NCBI GenBank assembly: GCA_028820695.1 | Contig: JAPPIB010000044.1 | Coordinates: 1 to 40,908, forward strand | Source: Acidiferrobacterales bacterium | Lineage (GTDB): Bacteria; Pseudomonadota; Gammaproteobacteria; Arenicellales; JAJDZL01 | Direction: 5' to 3' | DNA length: 40,908 nt | Shown: piece by piece, positions 34,385 through 40,908 of the stretch | How positions within the stretch are numbered: position 1 is the stretch's first letter | How the letters are laid out: the number at the start of each line of letters is the position of its first letter | The notes under the pieces: model-generated | Told to the model about the DNA's origin: nothing | Databases searched by the model: none | Seen by the model: only the letters and a program-made list of their open reading frames with translations | Translations under genes and position numbers: made by a program

Positions 34385-35224
34385 TCAGGCTTGGACTACC
34401 GAGTCGGCGATTTCCCTGACGTAACTGTGAACGGCTTGTGCAAGTCCGGGATTCGGTGATCCGTCGCGGTCAAGGTTCGCTTTGACCAAGTCGACGATGG
34501 CAGAACCGATCACGATACCGTCGGCTTTTTCGGCAACAGATCGGGCATGTTCGGGTGTCTTTATGCCAAAGCCGACTGCGAGGGGCAAATCAGTGTATTG
34601 GCGAAGGCGCGTCACCGCTTCGTCAACATGGTCAGTCATTGCGCTGCGGGTTCCGGTCACGCCCAGCACCGAAATGTAGTAGACGAACCCGCTTACATTG
34701 TGCAGCACGGATTCAATCCGGCTGTCATCGGTCGACGGCGTCACCAACCGAATCCAATGCAATCCGGCGGTGAGCGCCGGATCACACAGTTCCATATCCT
34801 CTTCAGGCGGCAGGTCCACAATGATCAGTCCGTCGACTCCACTCGATGTACATTCGTGAACGAAACGATCGACTCCATAACGATAGATGGGATTGTAGTA
34901 TCCCATCAGTACGATGGGAGTCGATTGATCTTGTTCCCTGAAGTCCCGCACAAGTTGCAGTGTCTTTGCCAGTGTCATTCCAGCTTTCAGCGCTCTTTGG
35001 CTGGACGCTTGAATCGCCGGGCCATCTGCCATGGGGTCGGAGAAGGGAATTCCGACCTCAATCAGATCAACGCCCGCTTGCGGCAGACCGCAAATCAGGT
35101 CCCGACTGATTTCGTAATTCGGATCGCCTCCGGTGAGAAATGCGACAAATGCCTTGCGGTTCTGTTCACCGAGCTGGGCGAATTTTCGCGTAATGCGCGT
35201 GTCTGTGAGTGAACCCGGATTCAA
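34385..35224 (-). CDS. trpA: Tryptophan synthase alpha subunit
   Basis: A 279-residue subunit that splits indole-3-glycerol phosphate into indole and glyceraldehyde 3-phosphate. Catalytic E56 and D67 lie in [18 protein letters not shown] (equivalent to the classical Glu49 and Asp60). [10 protein letters not shown] and [11 protein letters not shown] are family blocks. The start is TTG 35224, overlapping the trpB stop as TTGA; no ATG or GTG lies before the conserved ITRKFAQL. It runs leftward, ending 17 bases from the FimV-like gene stop. Confidence 0.94.
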   Translation of the reverse strand: MNPGSLTDTRITRKFAQLGEQNRKAFVAFLTGGDPNYEISRDLICGLPQAGVDLIEVGIPFSDPMADGPAIQASSQRALKAGMTLAKTLQLVRDFREQDQSTPIVLMGYYNPIYRYGVDRFVHECTSSGVDGLIIVDLPPEEDMELCDPALTAGLHWIRLVTPSTDDSRIESVLHNVSGFVYYISVLGVTGTRSAMTDHVDEAVTRLRQYTDLPLAVGFGIKTPEHARSVAEKADGIVIGSAIVDLVKANLDRDGSPNPGLAQAVHSYVREIADSVVQA

Positions 35225-36447
35225 ATCGATTCTCCCAGTGCCTCAGCAACGGAAAATACATCCTTATCGCCCCGACCGCACATGTTCATGACAAGAATCT
35301 GATTGCGGTCGAATTCGGAAGCAATTTTGGCGACGTGCGCAAGTGCATGCGCCGGTTCCAGGGCAGGGATGATGCCTTCTGTCCGACAGCACAACTGAAA
35401 CGCGTCCAATGCTTCCTGATCGGTGACTGACACGTATTGGACGCGACCGTTATCGTTGAGCCAGGAATGTTCGGGTCCGATTCCAGGGTAGTCCAGTCCG
35501 GCTGAAATGGAGTGTGCATCGATAATCTGCCCATCCTCAGTCTGAAGCAGGTAAGTCCGATTCCCGTGCAGCACGCCCGGTTGTCCGCCGGTGATGGAAG
35601 CGGCATGCTTTCCCGTTTCCACCCCCAGCCCGGCAGCTTCGACGCCGATGATCCGGATGTCACGCTCATCGAGAAATGGGTGGAACAATCCCATTGCATT
35701 GGAACCTCCGCCGATGCATGCAACCAGGCAATCGGGAAGGCGGCCTTCGGCCTCCAGAATCTGTTGACGGGTTTCGTTTCCGATCACTGACTGAAACTCA
35801 CGCACCATTTGCGGGTAGGGATGGGGCCCGGCAACTGTACCGATGATGTAGAAAGTCGATTCAACATTGGCTACCCAGTCACGCAATGCCTCATTCATGG
35901 CGTCCTTGAGTGTTCCGGTACCCGAAGTGACTGGAACGACTTCGGCGCCGAGCAGCTTCATCCGGAATACATTGGGAGCCTGGCGTTCTATATCAGTCTC
36001 TCCCATATAGACGACGCACGGAAGGTCGAACAGCGCACAGACGGTTGCCGTTGCGACACCGTGCTGGCCGGCGCCTGTTTCTGCGATGATCCTGGTTTTC
36101 TTCATCCTGCGCGCCAGCAGTATCTGGCCCAGGGTATTGTTAATCTTATGCGCACCCGTGTGATTCAATTCATCCCGCTTGAAGTAAATCTTCGGTCCGC
36201 TCAGGTTCTCGCTCAGCCTTGCGGCATGATATAGGGGACTCGGCCTGCCGATATAGTGCTTCGCAAAATAGTCAAAATCAGCCTGAAAGTCGGGGTCTTG
36301 TCGAGCCTGGTTGTACGATTTCTCGACATTGAGAATGAGAGGCATCAGTGTTTCGGCAACAAACCTTCCGCCGTAAATGCCGAAATGACCGGTTTCGTCC
36401 GGTCCCGAGCGATAAGACTCAATATTTGATTCGGGTTGGGAACTCAA
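35221..36447 (-). CDS. trpB: Tryptophan synthase beta subunit
   Basis: A 408-residue PLP enzyme condensing indole with serine. PLP is held by K101 in [31 protein letters not shown] and the phosphate loop [15 protein letters not shown] are intact. The start appears to be TTG 36447 (no ATG or GTG precedes the conserved [16 protein letters not shown]); CAGG on the minus strand lies about nine bases upstream. trpB and trpA are coupled, but point away from truA and trpF, unlike the usual trpF-trpB-trpA order. The gap to the divergent truA is 82 bases and must hold both promoters. Confidence 0.94.
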   Translation of the reverse strand: MSSQPESNIESYRSGPDETGHFGIYGGRFVAETLMPLILNVEKSYNQARQDPDFQADFDYFAKHYIGRPSPLYHAARLSENLSGPKIYFKRDELNHTGAHKINNTLGQILLARRMKKTRIIAETGAGQHGVATATVCALFDLPCVVYMGETDIERQAPNVFRMKLLGAEVVPVTSGTGTLKDAMNEALRDWVANVESTFYIIGTVAGPHPYPQMVREFQSVIGNETRQQILEAEGRLPDCLVACIGGGSNAMGLFHPFLDERDIRIIGVEAAGLGVETGKHAASITGGQPGVLHGNRTYLLQTEDGQIIDAHSISAGLDYPGIGPEHSWLNDNGRVQYVSVTDQEALDAFQLCCRTEGIIPALEPAHALAHVAKIASEFDRNQILVMNMCGRGDKDVFSVAEALGESI

Positions 36448-36529
36448 TCGCAGTTACCTGTCAGGATAAAATTGTGTCGTTGGAATTATACTCAACGAAC
36501 TGCATGAAACTCTTGCGGGTGTCACAGAA

Positions 36530-37309
36530 ATGAGAATCGCTGGCTGTATGGAATATGACGGGACCGGATTTTGCGGTTGGCAGGTTCAGCACGGCCAGTA
36601 CACGGTGCAGGAAGCATTGGAATCGGCGATATCCCACATTGCCGATCACAGGGTACAGGTCCACGGTGCCGGACGAACAGACTCGGGCGTGCATGCCTGT
36701 GGACAAATATTTCACTTCGATACCGACAGTGCCAGATCCGAACATTCTTGGGTGATGGGGATCAATTCGAAACTGCCGAAACAAGCCAGTCTGCTTTGGG
36801 TCAAGGTCGTGCCGGAAACGTTTCACGCCCGCTTCAGTGCGATCAGTCGTCGATATCGTTATATTTTGCTGAATCGAAGAGCCCGACCGGGAGCCATGAC
36901 CGGCAAGACTGGCTGGTACCCCCGTGCGCTGGATGTGGAACGGATGAATGGGTGTGCGCAGAATTTGTTGGGTGAGCACGACTTCAGTGCATTTCGCTCC
37001 GCACAGTGCTCGAACAAGGTGACTACCAAGCGTATCGTCGCAATTGACGTGAAAAGGTGCGATGACTGGGTGTGGATTGATGTCGAAGCCACCGGTTTTT
37101 TGCACAATATGGTTCGAATTATCGCAGGTACCCTGGTCGAGGTCGGCTGTGGCGACCGGGATTCGGATTGGGTTTGTGAGGTGCTGGCGGGCAAGGACCG
37201 GACAAAGGCTGGCGTTACGGTACCGGCAGACGGATTGTATTTCGTGAACGTGCGATATCCTCTGGAATTCTCCTTGCCGGCCCCGCCTGCCGCATTCCGG
37301 TTCTGGTAA
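36530..37309 (+). CDS. truA: tRNA pseudouridine(38-40) synthase
   Basis: A 259-residue enzyme converting U38-U40 in tRNA anticodon stems to pseudouridine. The catalytic D51 is in VHGAGRTDSGVHA; YDGTGFCGWQ at the start, SRRYRYILLNR and FLHNMVRIIAGTLVEVG in the C-terminal half are family marks. No strong ribosome-binding site precedes the ATG. It is divergent from trpB and upstream of trpF by 184 bases. Position next to fimV-like and trpF fits gammaproteobacterial order apart from the trpBA insertion. Confidence 0.95.
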   Translation: MRIAGCMEYDGTGFCGWQVQHGQYTVQEALESAISHIADHRVQVHGAGRTDSGVHACGQIFHFDTDSARSEHSWVMGINSKLPKQASLLWVKVVPETFHARFSAISRRYRYILLNRRARPGAMTGKTGWYPRALDVERMNGCAQNLLGEHDFSAFRSAQCSNKVTTKRIVAIDVKRCDDWVWIDVEATGFLHNMVRIIAGTLVEVGCGDRDSDWVCEVLAGKDRTKAGVTVPADGLYFVNVRYPLEFSLPAPPAAFRFW

Positions 37310-37373
37310 TCAATCAGTCCACAGTCAGCAACAATATCGCGCAATTGTGGTAATCCGAATGCCGGCGATTGCA

Positions 37374-37379
37374 TATAAT
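37374..37379 (+). promoter_or_regulatory. Possible -10 element upstream of trpF
   Basis: A perfect TATAAT occurs 115 bases before the trpF ATG, in the truA-trpF gap. The best -35-like match (TTGTGG at 37345-37350) is 23 bases away, longer than the usual 16-18, so the promoter call is weak. A promoter of its own for trpF-accD-folC is plausible given the 184-base gap. Confidence 0.25.
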
Positions 37380-37493
37380 CACGCAGTATCGAGAATTCCA
37401 TAGGTTTCCATCTCGCAATTCGTCTGTTCCCGGCTATATTCGCGTTATCCAAGCCTAATCAGAAATTCCATATCCTTAGCACATCATTTCGCA

Positions 37494-38183
37494 ATGAAAC
37501 GATCCGCTCGTTTTCTTGATTCAGGTGGCCCGTTGGATAGTGTCCGGACGCAGGTCAAGGTTTGTGGCATCACCAGACTGGAAGATGCAGTTCATGCATT
37601 GCAGTGTGGAGCACATGCGCTTGGCTATATTTTCTATACTCCGAGCAAGCGTAACATGACCGGCCCGAAGGTCAAGGCGATCAAGGACGAACTGCCCGAG
37701 CCGATATCTTCCGTGGCGGTCGTCGTCGACCCCGACGACCAGCTGCTCGATGAGATAGTGTCTGTTGTCAGGCCGAGTTTCATCCAGTTCCATGGCGACG
37801 AGACGCCTGAGCGATGCCGGGAGCCGGGTATACCATTCATCAAGGCATTTCGTGTACGAAGCGCCGAACAGCTGGAAACAGTGGGTGACACGTATCACGA
37901 CGCCAGCGCGCTGCTTTTTGATGCCTATCAACCCGACAAGGTCGGCGGAACGGGACTGACGTTTTCGTGGGGCATGGTGCCGTCGTTTGATCAGCCCGTC
38001 ATTCTCGCCGGCGGACTTCATTCGGGGAATGTACTCCGAGCCATAGAGGCGGTCCAGCCCGATGCAGTGGATGTCAGTACCGGTGTTGAAATCAGTCCCG
38101 GCATCAAGAACAGGCAAGCCATCAGCGAATTCTTTTCGGCTGTGAAGGTTGCCGATCAATCAGTCGGGTCACAGGTGGCATGA
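37494..38183 (+). CDS. trpF: Phosphoribosylanthranilate isomerase
   Basis: A 229-residue TIM-barrel enzyme of tryptophan synthesis. Catalytic residues are C24 (VKVCGITR) and D143 ([19 protein letters not shown]); the phosphate site is [10 protein letters not shown]. The ATG at 37494 gives about 15 extra residues before the conserved core, so a later start such as GTG near residue 17 is conceivable. The stop overlaps the accD start as ATGA. trpB and trpA, its usual downstream partners, are instead leftward on the other side of truA. Confidence 0.93.
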   Translation: MKRSARFLDSGGPLDSVRTQVKVCGITRLEDAVHALQCGAHALGYIFYTPSKRNMTGPKVKAIKDELPEPISSVAVVVDPDDQLLDEIVSVVRPSFIQFHGDETPERCREPGIPFIKAFRVRSAEQLETVGDTYHDASALLFDAYQPDKVGGTGLTFSWGMVPSFDQPVILAGGLHSGNVLRAIEAVQPDAVDVSTGVEISPGIKNRQAISEFFSAVKVADQSVGSQVA

Positions 38184-39049
38184 ACTGGTTCACAAAGCTG
38201 CTCCCGCCGAAAATCAAGTCGGGTGCGAGACTTTCCAAAAAGGGCGTTCCAGAAGGAATCTGGGTGAAGTGCCCGCAGTGTACCGAGGTTCTCTATCAGG
38301 AAGAGCTTGAGCGCAATCTTCATGTATGCCCCAAATGCGATCATCACATGCGGATGGGCGCAAGAACCAGAATCGATTCGTTTCTGGACGAGGACAGTGC
38401 AGAGACACTGACAGGTGACGTCCGCCCGGTGGATAAGTTGAAATTCCGGGACAGGAAAAAATACAGAGACCGATTGAGTGAGGCACAGAAGAGAACTGGA
38501 CAGTTAGATGCTTTGCTGGTGGCAAAGGGGACCCTGATGGAGATGCCGGTCGTAGTGGCTGCATTCGAGTTTGAGTTTCTTGGCGGCTCAATGGGTTCGG
38601 TTGTGGGAGAGCGGTTTGTTCACGCGGTCAATGCCAGTTTGGAAGGTGCTATGCCGCTGATCTGTTTTTCGTCAAGCGGCGGGGCACGCATGCAGGAAGC
38701 GATGTATTCGCTCATGCAAATGGCAAAAACGACGGCTGCGGTCAATGAGATGCACAATGCCGAACTGCCGTATATCTCGGTACTCACCGACCCGACTATG
38801 GGTGGGGTTTCGGCGAGTCTGGCAATGCAGGGGGATATTATCATCGCAGAGCCAAAAGCTCTGATCGGATTTGCTGGACAGCGTGTGATCGAACAGACGG
38901 TTCGGGAGTCGCTTCCCGAAGGATTTCAGCGTTCCGAATTCCATCTCAGTCACGGTGCGCTTGATATGGTAGTGGATCGCCGCGAGCTTCGCAGTGAAGT
39001 TCACGGAGTTCTGCAAACCCTGACAACAGGTCTTGCAAACGGGTTGTAA
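38180..39049 (+). CDS. accD: Acetyl-CoA carboxylase carboxyltransferase beta subunit
   Basis: A 289-residue subunit of the bacterial acetyl-CoA carboxylase carboxyltransferase, acting with AccA to make malonyl-CoA. The N-terminal C4 zinc ribbon is intact (C31, C34, C50, C53), and the crotonase-like core shows [20 protein letters not shown] and [14 protein letters not shown]. It starts within the trpF stop codon and ends one base before the folC ATG, so trpF-accD-folC form a tightly coupled operon, as in many gammaproteobacteria. Confidence 0.95.
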   Translation: MNWFTKLLPPKIKSGARLSKKGVPEGIWVKCPQCTEVLYQEELERNLHVCPKCDHHMRMGARTRIDSFLDEDSAETLTGDVRPVDKLKFRDRKKYRDRLSEAQKRTGQLDALLVAKGTLMEMPVVVAAFEFEFLGGSMGSVVGERFVHAVNASLEGAMPLICFSSSGGARMQEAMYSLMQMAKTTAAVNEMHNAELPYISVLTDPTMGGVSASLAMQGDIIIAEPKALIGFAGQRVIEQTVRESLPEGFQRSEFHLSHGALDMVVDRRELRSEVHGVLQTLTTGLANGL

Positions 39050-39050
39050 C

Positions 39051-40400
39051 ATGCAACAGACAGAATATCCGGACGGTCGCGAAAACACCGTCGTAAATCT
39101 GCCGTTGAAGTCCAACGCTGAACTGGACGCGTGGATACAGCATATTCAGCTGCTGCACTACCGAACGATGGATTTAACCTTGGACAGGGTAGGGACGGTG
39201 ATTGATCGAATCACATCGGGTTCGATTGGATTCAAGGTGATCAGTGTTGCAGGTACCAACGGGAAGGGTTCGGTTGCGACGATGCTCGAATCGATCTTTC
39301 GACACGCAGGCTATCGGACGGGGCTTTACACATCGCCCCATCTGGTGCATTTCAGCGAACGGTTTGTCGTTGACGGTCGCGTCATCTCGAATACCGCGTT
39401 GCTGGAGGAATTCAGACGCGTGGAAGAAAAACGCGGGAGTGTTCCTCTGACGTTTTTCGAGTACGGCACTGCGATTGCGATCGATTACTTCATGAGAGAA
39501 TCGGTTGATGTCGCTATCTTGGAGGTCGGGCTGGGAGGTCGCAAGGATGCGGTGAATACGCTTGAGGCCGATATAGCATGTATCACATCCATTGGTATCG
39601 ATCACGAGAAGTGGTTGGGCAACACCCGCGAGCAAATTGGATATGAGAAGGCTGGCATCTTGCGCAGCGATCAGTTGGCAGTCTGCACTGACACGGACCT
39701 GCCCGAATCCATACGCAAGGTCGCGGCTGACCTGTCGCTCGACTTATTGCTGAACGGTGAGGATTTTGATGTTGACCCGGATACCGCGACATGGAACTTG
39801 CGATTTGCTGCAAATCGCCGCGAGTCCGATATCTTCGATTTGCCCTATCCGTATATAGCCGGTCGATGTCAGCGCGATAACGCGGCTGGCGCAGCCACTG
39901 TGGCGGTCATGGCGCGTAAGTTTTTCGATATTCCGGATGAGTCAATCCGTCTGGGTCTTCAAAATGCGAGACTCGAAGGTCGCTTGCAGGTTGTCCAGCA
40001 CAATCCGCAGGTCCTTTTGGATGTCGCGCACAACATTGAATCTGTCAATGAGTTGAAAAGATACCTGAGCAGCAATCCGGTCGCGGGACGCGAGATCGCC
40101 CTGATGTCGGTGCTGTCAGAAAAGCCGATAGAGGTCATGGCTGACTGCATCAGGTCGTCAATTGATGAATGGCACCTTTGTGGAATTCACGACGAACGCG
40201 GAATTACAGCAAGAAAACTGTTTCGCAGGGTACACCCTGTATTGGGTGACGATGTCGCTATTCATCTGCACTTTGATGTCAGTCAGGCTTTTGCAGCAGC
40301 AATCGCATCGGCGGGCCGCGCTGACAGGGTCTTGGTGTTTGGATCTTTTCTTACGGTCGGTGAGATAATTGACAGGTATCGAGGAAATTCTGAGTTATGA
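39051..40400 (+). CDS. folC: Folylpolyglutamate synthase / dihydrofolate synthase
   Basis: A 449-residue Mur-ligase-family enzyme adding glutamate to dihydropteroate and folates. The ATP loop is VAGTNGKGSVATM (GTNGKGS at 68-74); YTSPHLVHFSERF, EVGLGGRKDAVN and DVAHNIESVNEL follow in family order. ATG 39051 is chosen, one base after the accD stop; a TTG at 39033 inside accD is a less likely alternative. The stop overlaps the next ATG (ATGA). Confidence 0.94.
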   Translation: MQQTEYPDGRENTVVNLPLKSNAELDAWIQHIQLLHYRTMDLTLDRVGTVIDRITSGSIGFKVISVAGTNGKGSVATMLESIFRHAGYRTGLYTSPHLVHFSERFVVDGRVISNTALLEEFRRVEEKRGSVPLTFFEYGTAIAIDYFMRESVDVAILEVGLGGRKDAVNTLEADIACITSIGIDHEKWLGNTREQIGYEKAGILRSDQLAVCTDTDLPESIRKVAADLSLDLLLNGEDFDVDPDTATWNLRFAANRRESDIFDLPYPYIAGRCQRDNAAGAATVAVMARKFFDIPDESIRLGLQNARLEGRLQVVQHNPQVLLDVAHNIESVNELKRYLSSNPVAGREIALMSVLSEKPIEVMADCIRSSIDEWHLCGIHDERGITARKLFRRVHPVLGDDVAIHLHFDVSQAFAAAIASAGRADRVLVFGSFLTVGEIIDRYRGNSEL

Positions 40401-40908
40401 ACGCAGAAGTGGTATCAGAGACAGCGGTCCGTACAAAGCGGACAAGAAACATCGTCACTGGGTTTGTGATCTGGATTGGCGCCGTGGTCGCTGTTGTATT
40501 CGTTGTGCTGAATCCTACGCAGTCCGTGGAGATGAGACCGGGCGTCGATAATTCTGTCCAGCCGGCGGTGACTGTTGCATCTGAACATTCAACTGGCTCC
40601 GATGAGGCCGACGATGCCAAACCCGAAGTTTCATCAATCGTATTCAAGGGCAGTACGGTGGCAGCGCCGGAACCTGTTGCAACCGTCGAGTCTGCTCAGA
40701 CTGCCGATGTGCCGTCCGAGTCGGAGACCGAGACGATCCCCGATTCCGTTGCTGTCACCGAAACCAATGTTCAGTCTGAGACTGAGGTTGAGACAGCCAC
40801 TGTTGCTGATGGCGAGAACCGGACTGAGGCTGAGGGCACATCTGGCACACAGGCTACCGAAGTCGTCCAGTCTTCTGAGCCCGCCGAGCCTGTCCAATCT
40901 ACCGAAGT
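40397..40908 (+). CDS. DedD-like inner-membrane protein, cut by the window end
   Basis: An open frame from ATG 40397, overlapping the folC stop as ATGA, runs unbroken to the window edge (170 codons). A basic head (VRTKRTR) precedes one transmembrane helix at about 19-38, after which the chain is a long low-complexity periplasmic linker rich in Glu, Ser, Thr, Val and Ala. This layout and the place after folC fit DedD, a SPOR-domain division protein. The SPOR domain itself would lie beyond the window, so the name is inferred from topology and synteny. Confidence 0.7.
   Translation, partial: MNAEVVSETAVRTKRTRNIVTGFVIWIGAVVAVVFVVLNPTQSVEMRPGVDNSVQPAVTVASEHSTGSDEADDAKPEVSSIVFKGSTVAAPEPVATVESAQTADVPSESETETIPDSVAVTETNVQSETEVETATVADGENRTEAEGTSGTQATEVVQSSEPAEPVQSTE

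Noticed and set aside
40634..40897. An 87-codon leftward frame near the window end
   Set aside because: It is antisense to the DedD-like gene, whose low-complexity linker naturally leaves other frames open.

Overview
This window most likely comes from a proteobacterial chromosome, and the right-hand third points to a gammaproteobacterium. Moving rightward it has leuB, asd, a short FimV-like gene, truA, trpF, accD, folC and the start of a DedD-like gene, an order familiar from gammaproteobacteria such as Pseudomonas. Base composition looks moderate, near 50 percent GC by eye, with AT-rich pockets around 12.15, 25.5-26.0 and 31.1-31.25 kb. I recognise no rRNA, tRNA or CRISPR array. No gene for a transcription factor was recognised apart from the VapB-type antitoxin.

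Region 1 (1-3.8 kb): an exported YHS-domain protein, a VapBC-type toxin-antitoxin pair, a single-domain cupin, and a leftward pair of an ornithine-cyclodeaminase-like and a phytanoyl-CoA-dioxygenase-like protein.

Region 2 (4.0-14.2 kb): the centrepiece, ten tightly packed rightward genes that look like one operon. The first three suggest handling of a quaternary or methylated amine: a creatinase-like M24 protein that has lost most metal ligands, a non-pyrrolysine MttB-family methyltransferase and a BKACE (DUF849) enzyme. The next seven suggest CoA-dependent aromatic degradation to gentisate: a [2Fe-2S]/FAD reductase, an SDR, a single PaaA/PaaC-like diiron oxygenase subunit, a gentisate 1,2-dioxygenase, an unknown protein, an aryl-CoA ligase and a 4-hydroxybenzoyl-CoA-type thioesterase. 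A zeta-class GST (maleylpyruvate/maleylacetoacetate isomerase type) lies just beyond a leftward outer-membrane barrel gene. My working model is acid to aryl-CoA, oxygenation of the CoA ester, thioester hydrolysis to gentisate, then ring cleavage and isomerisation. The final fumarylpyruvate hydrolase is not in the window, and the true substrate is unknown.

Region 3 (16.3-25.4 kb): a tungsten/molybdenum aldehyde:ferredoxin oxidoreductase with a MoaD-like sulfur carrier, a leftward PLP aminotransferase, an enoyl-CoA hydratase overlapping an ADP-forming acyl-CoA synthetase, a TRAP substrate-binding protein without its membrane subunits, about 0.5 kb of apparent gene debris, and a Tas-like aldo/keto reductase.

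Region 4 (25.4-26.35 kb): an AT-rich accessory patch with a headless gene fragment coupled to a small membrane protein, then the 3-prime end of a decayed group II intron (maturase remnant plus domain V hairpin) on the minus strand.

Region 5 (26.35-31.15 kb): leftward acs, a BisC/TorZ-like molybdopterin reductase and a small unknown gene.

Region 6 (31.2-40.9 kb): core biosynthesis. trpB-trpA are coupled but run leftward between fimV and truA, whereas trpF runs rightward with accD; this suggests a local rearrangement of the usual order. TTG starts recur, twice as TTGA stop/start overlaps.
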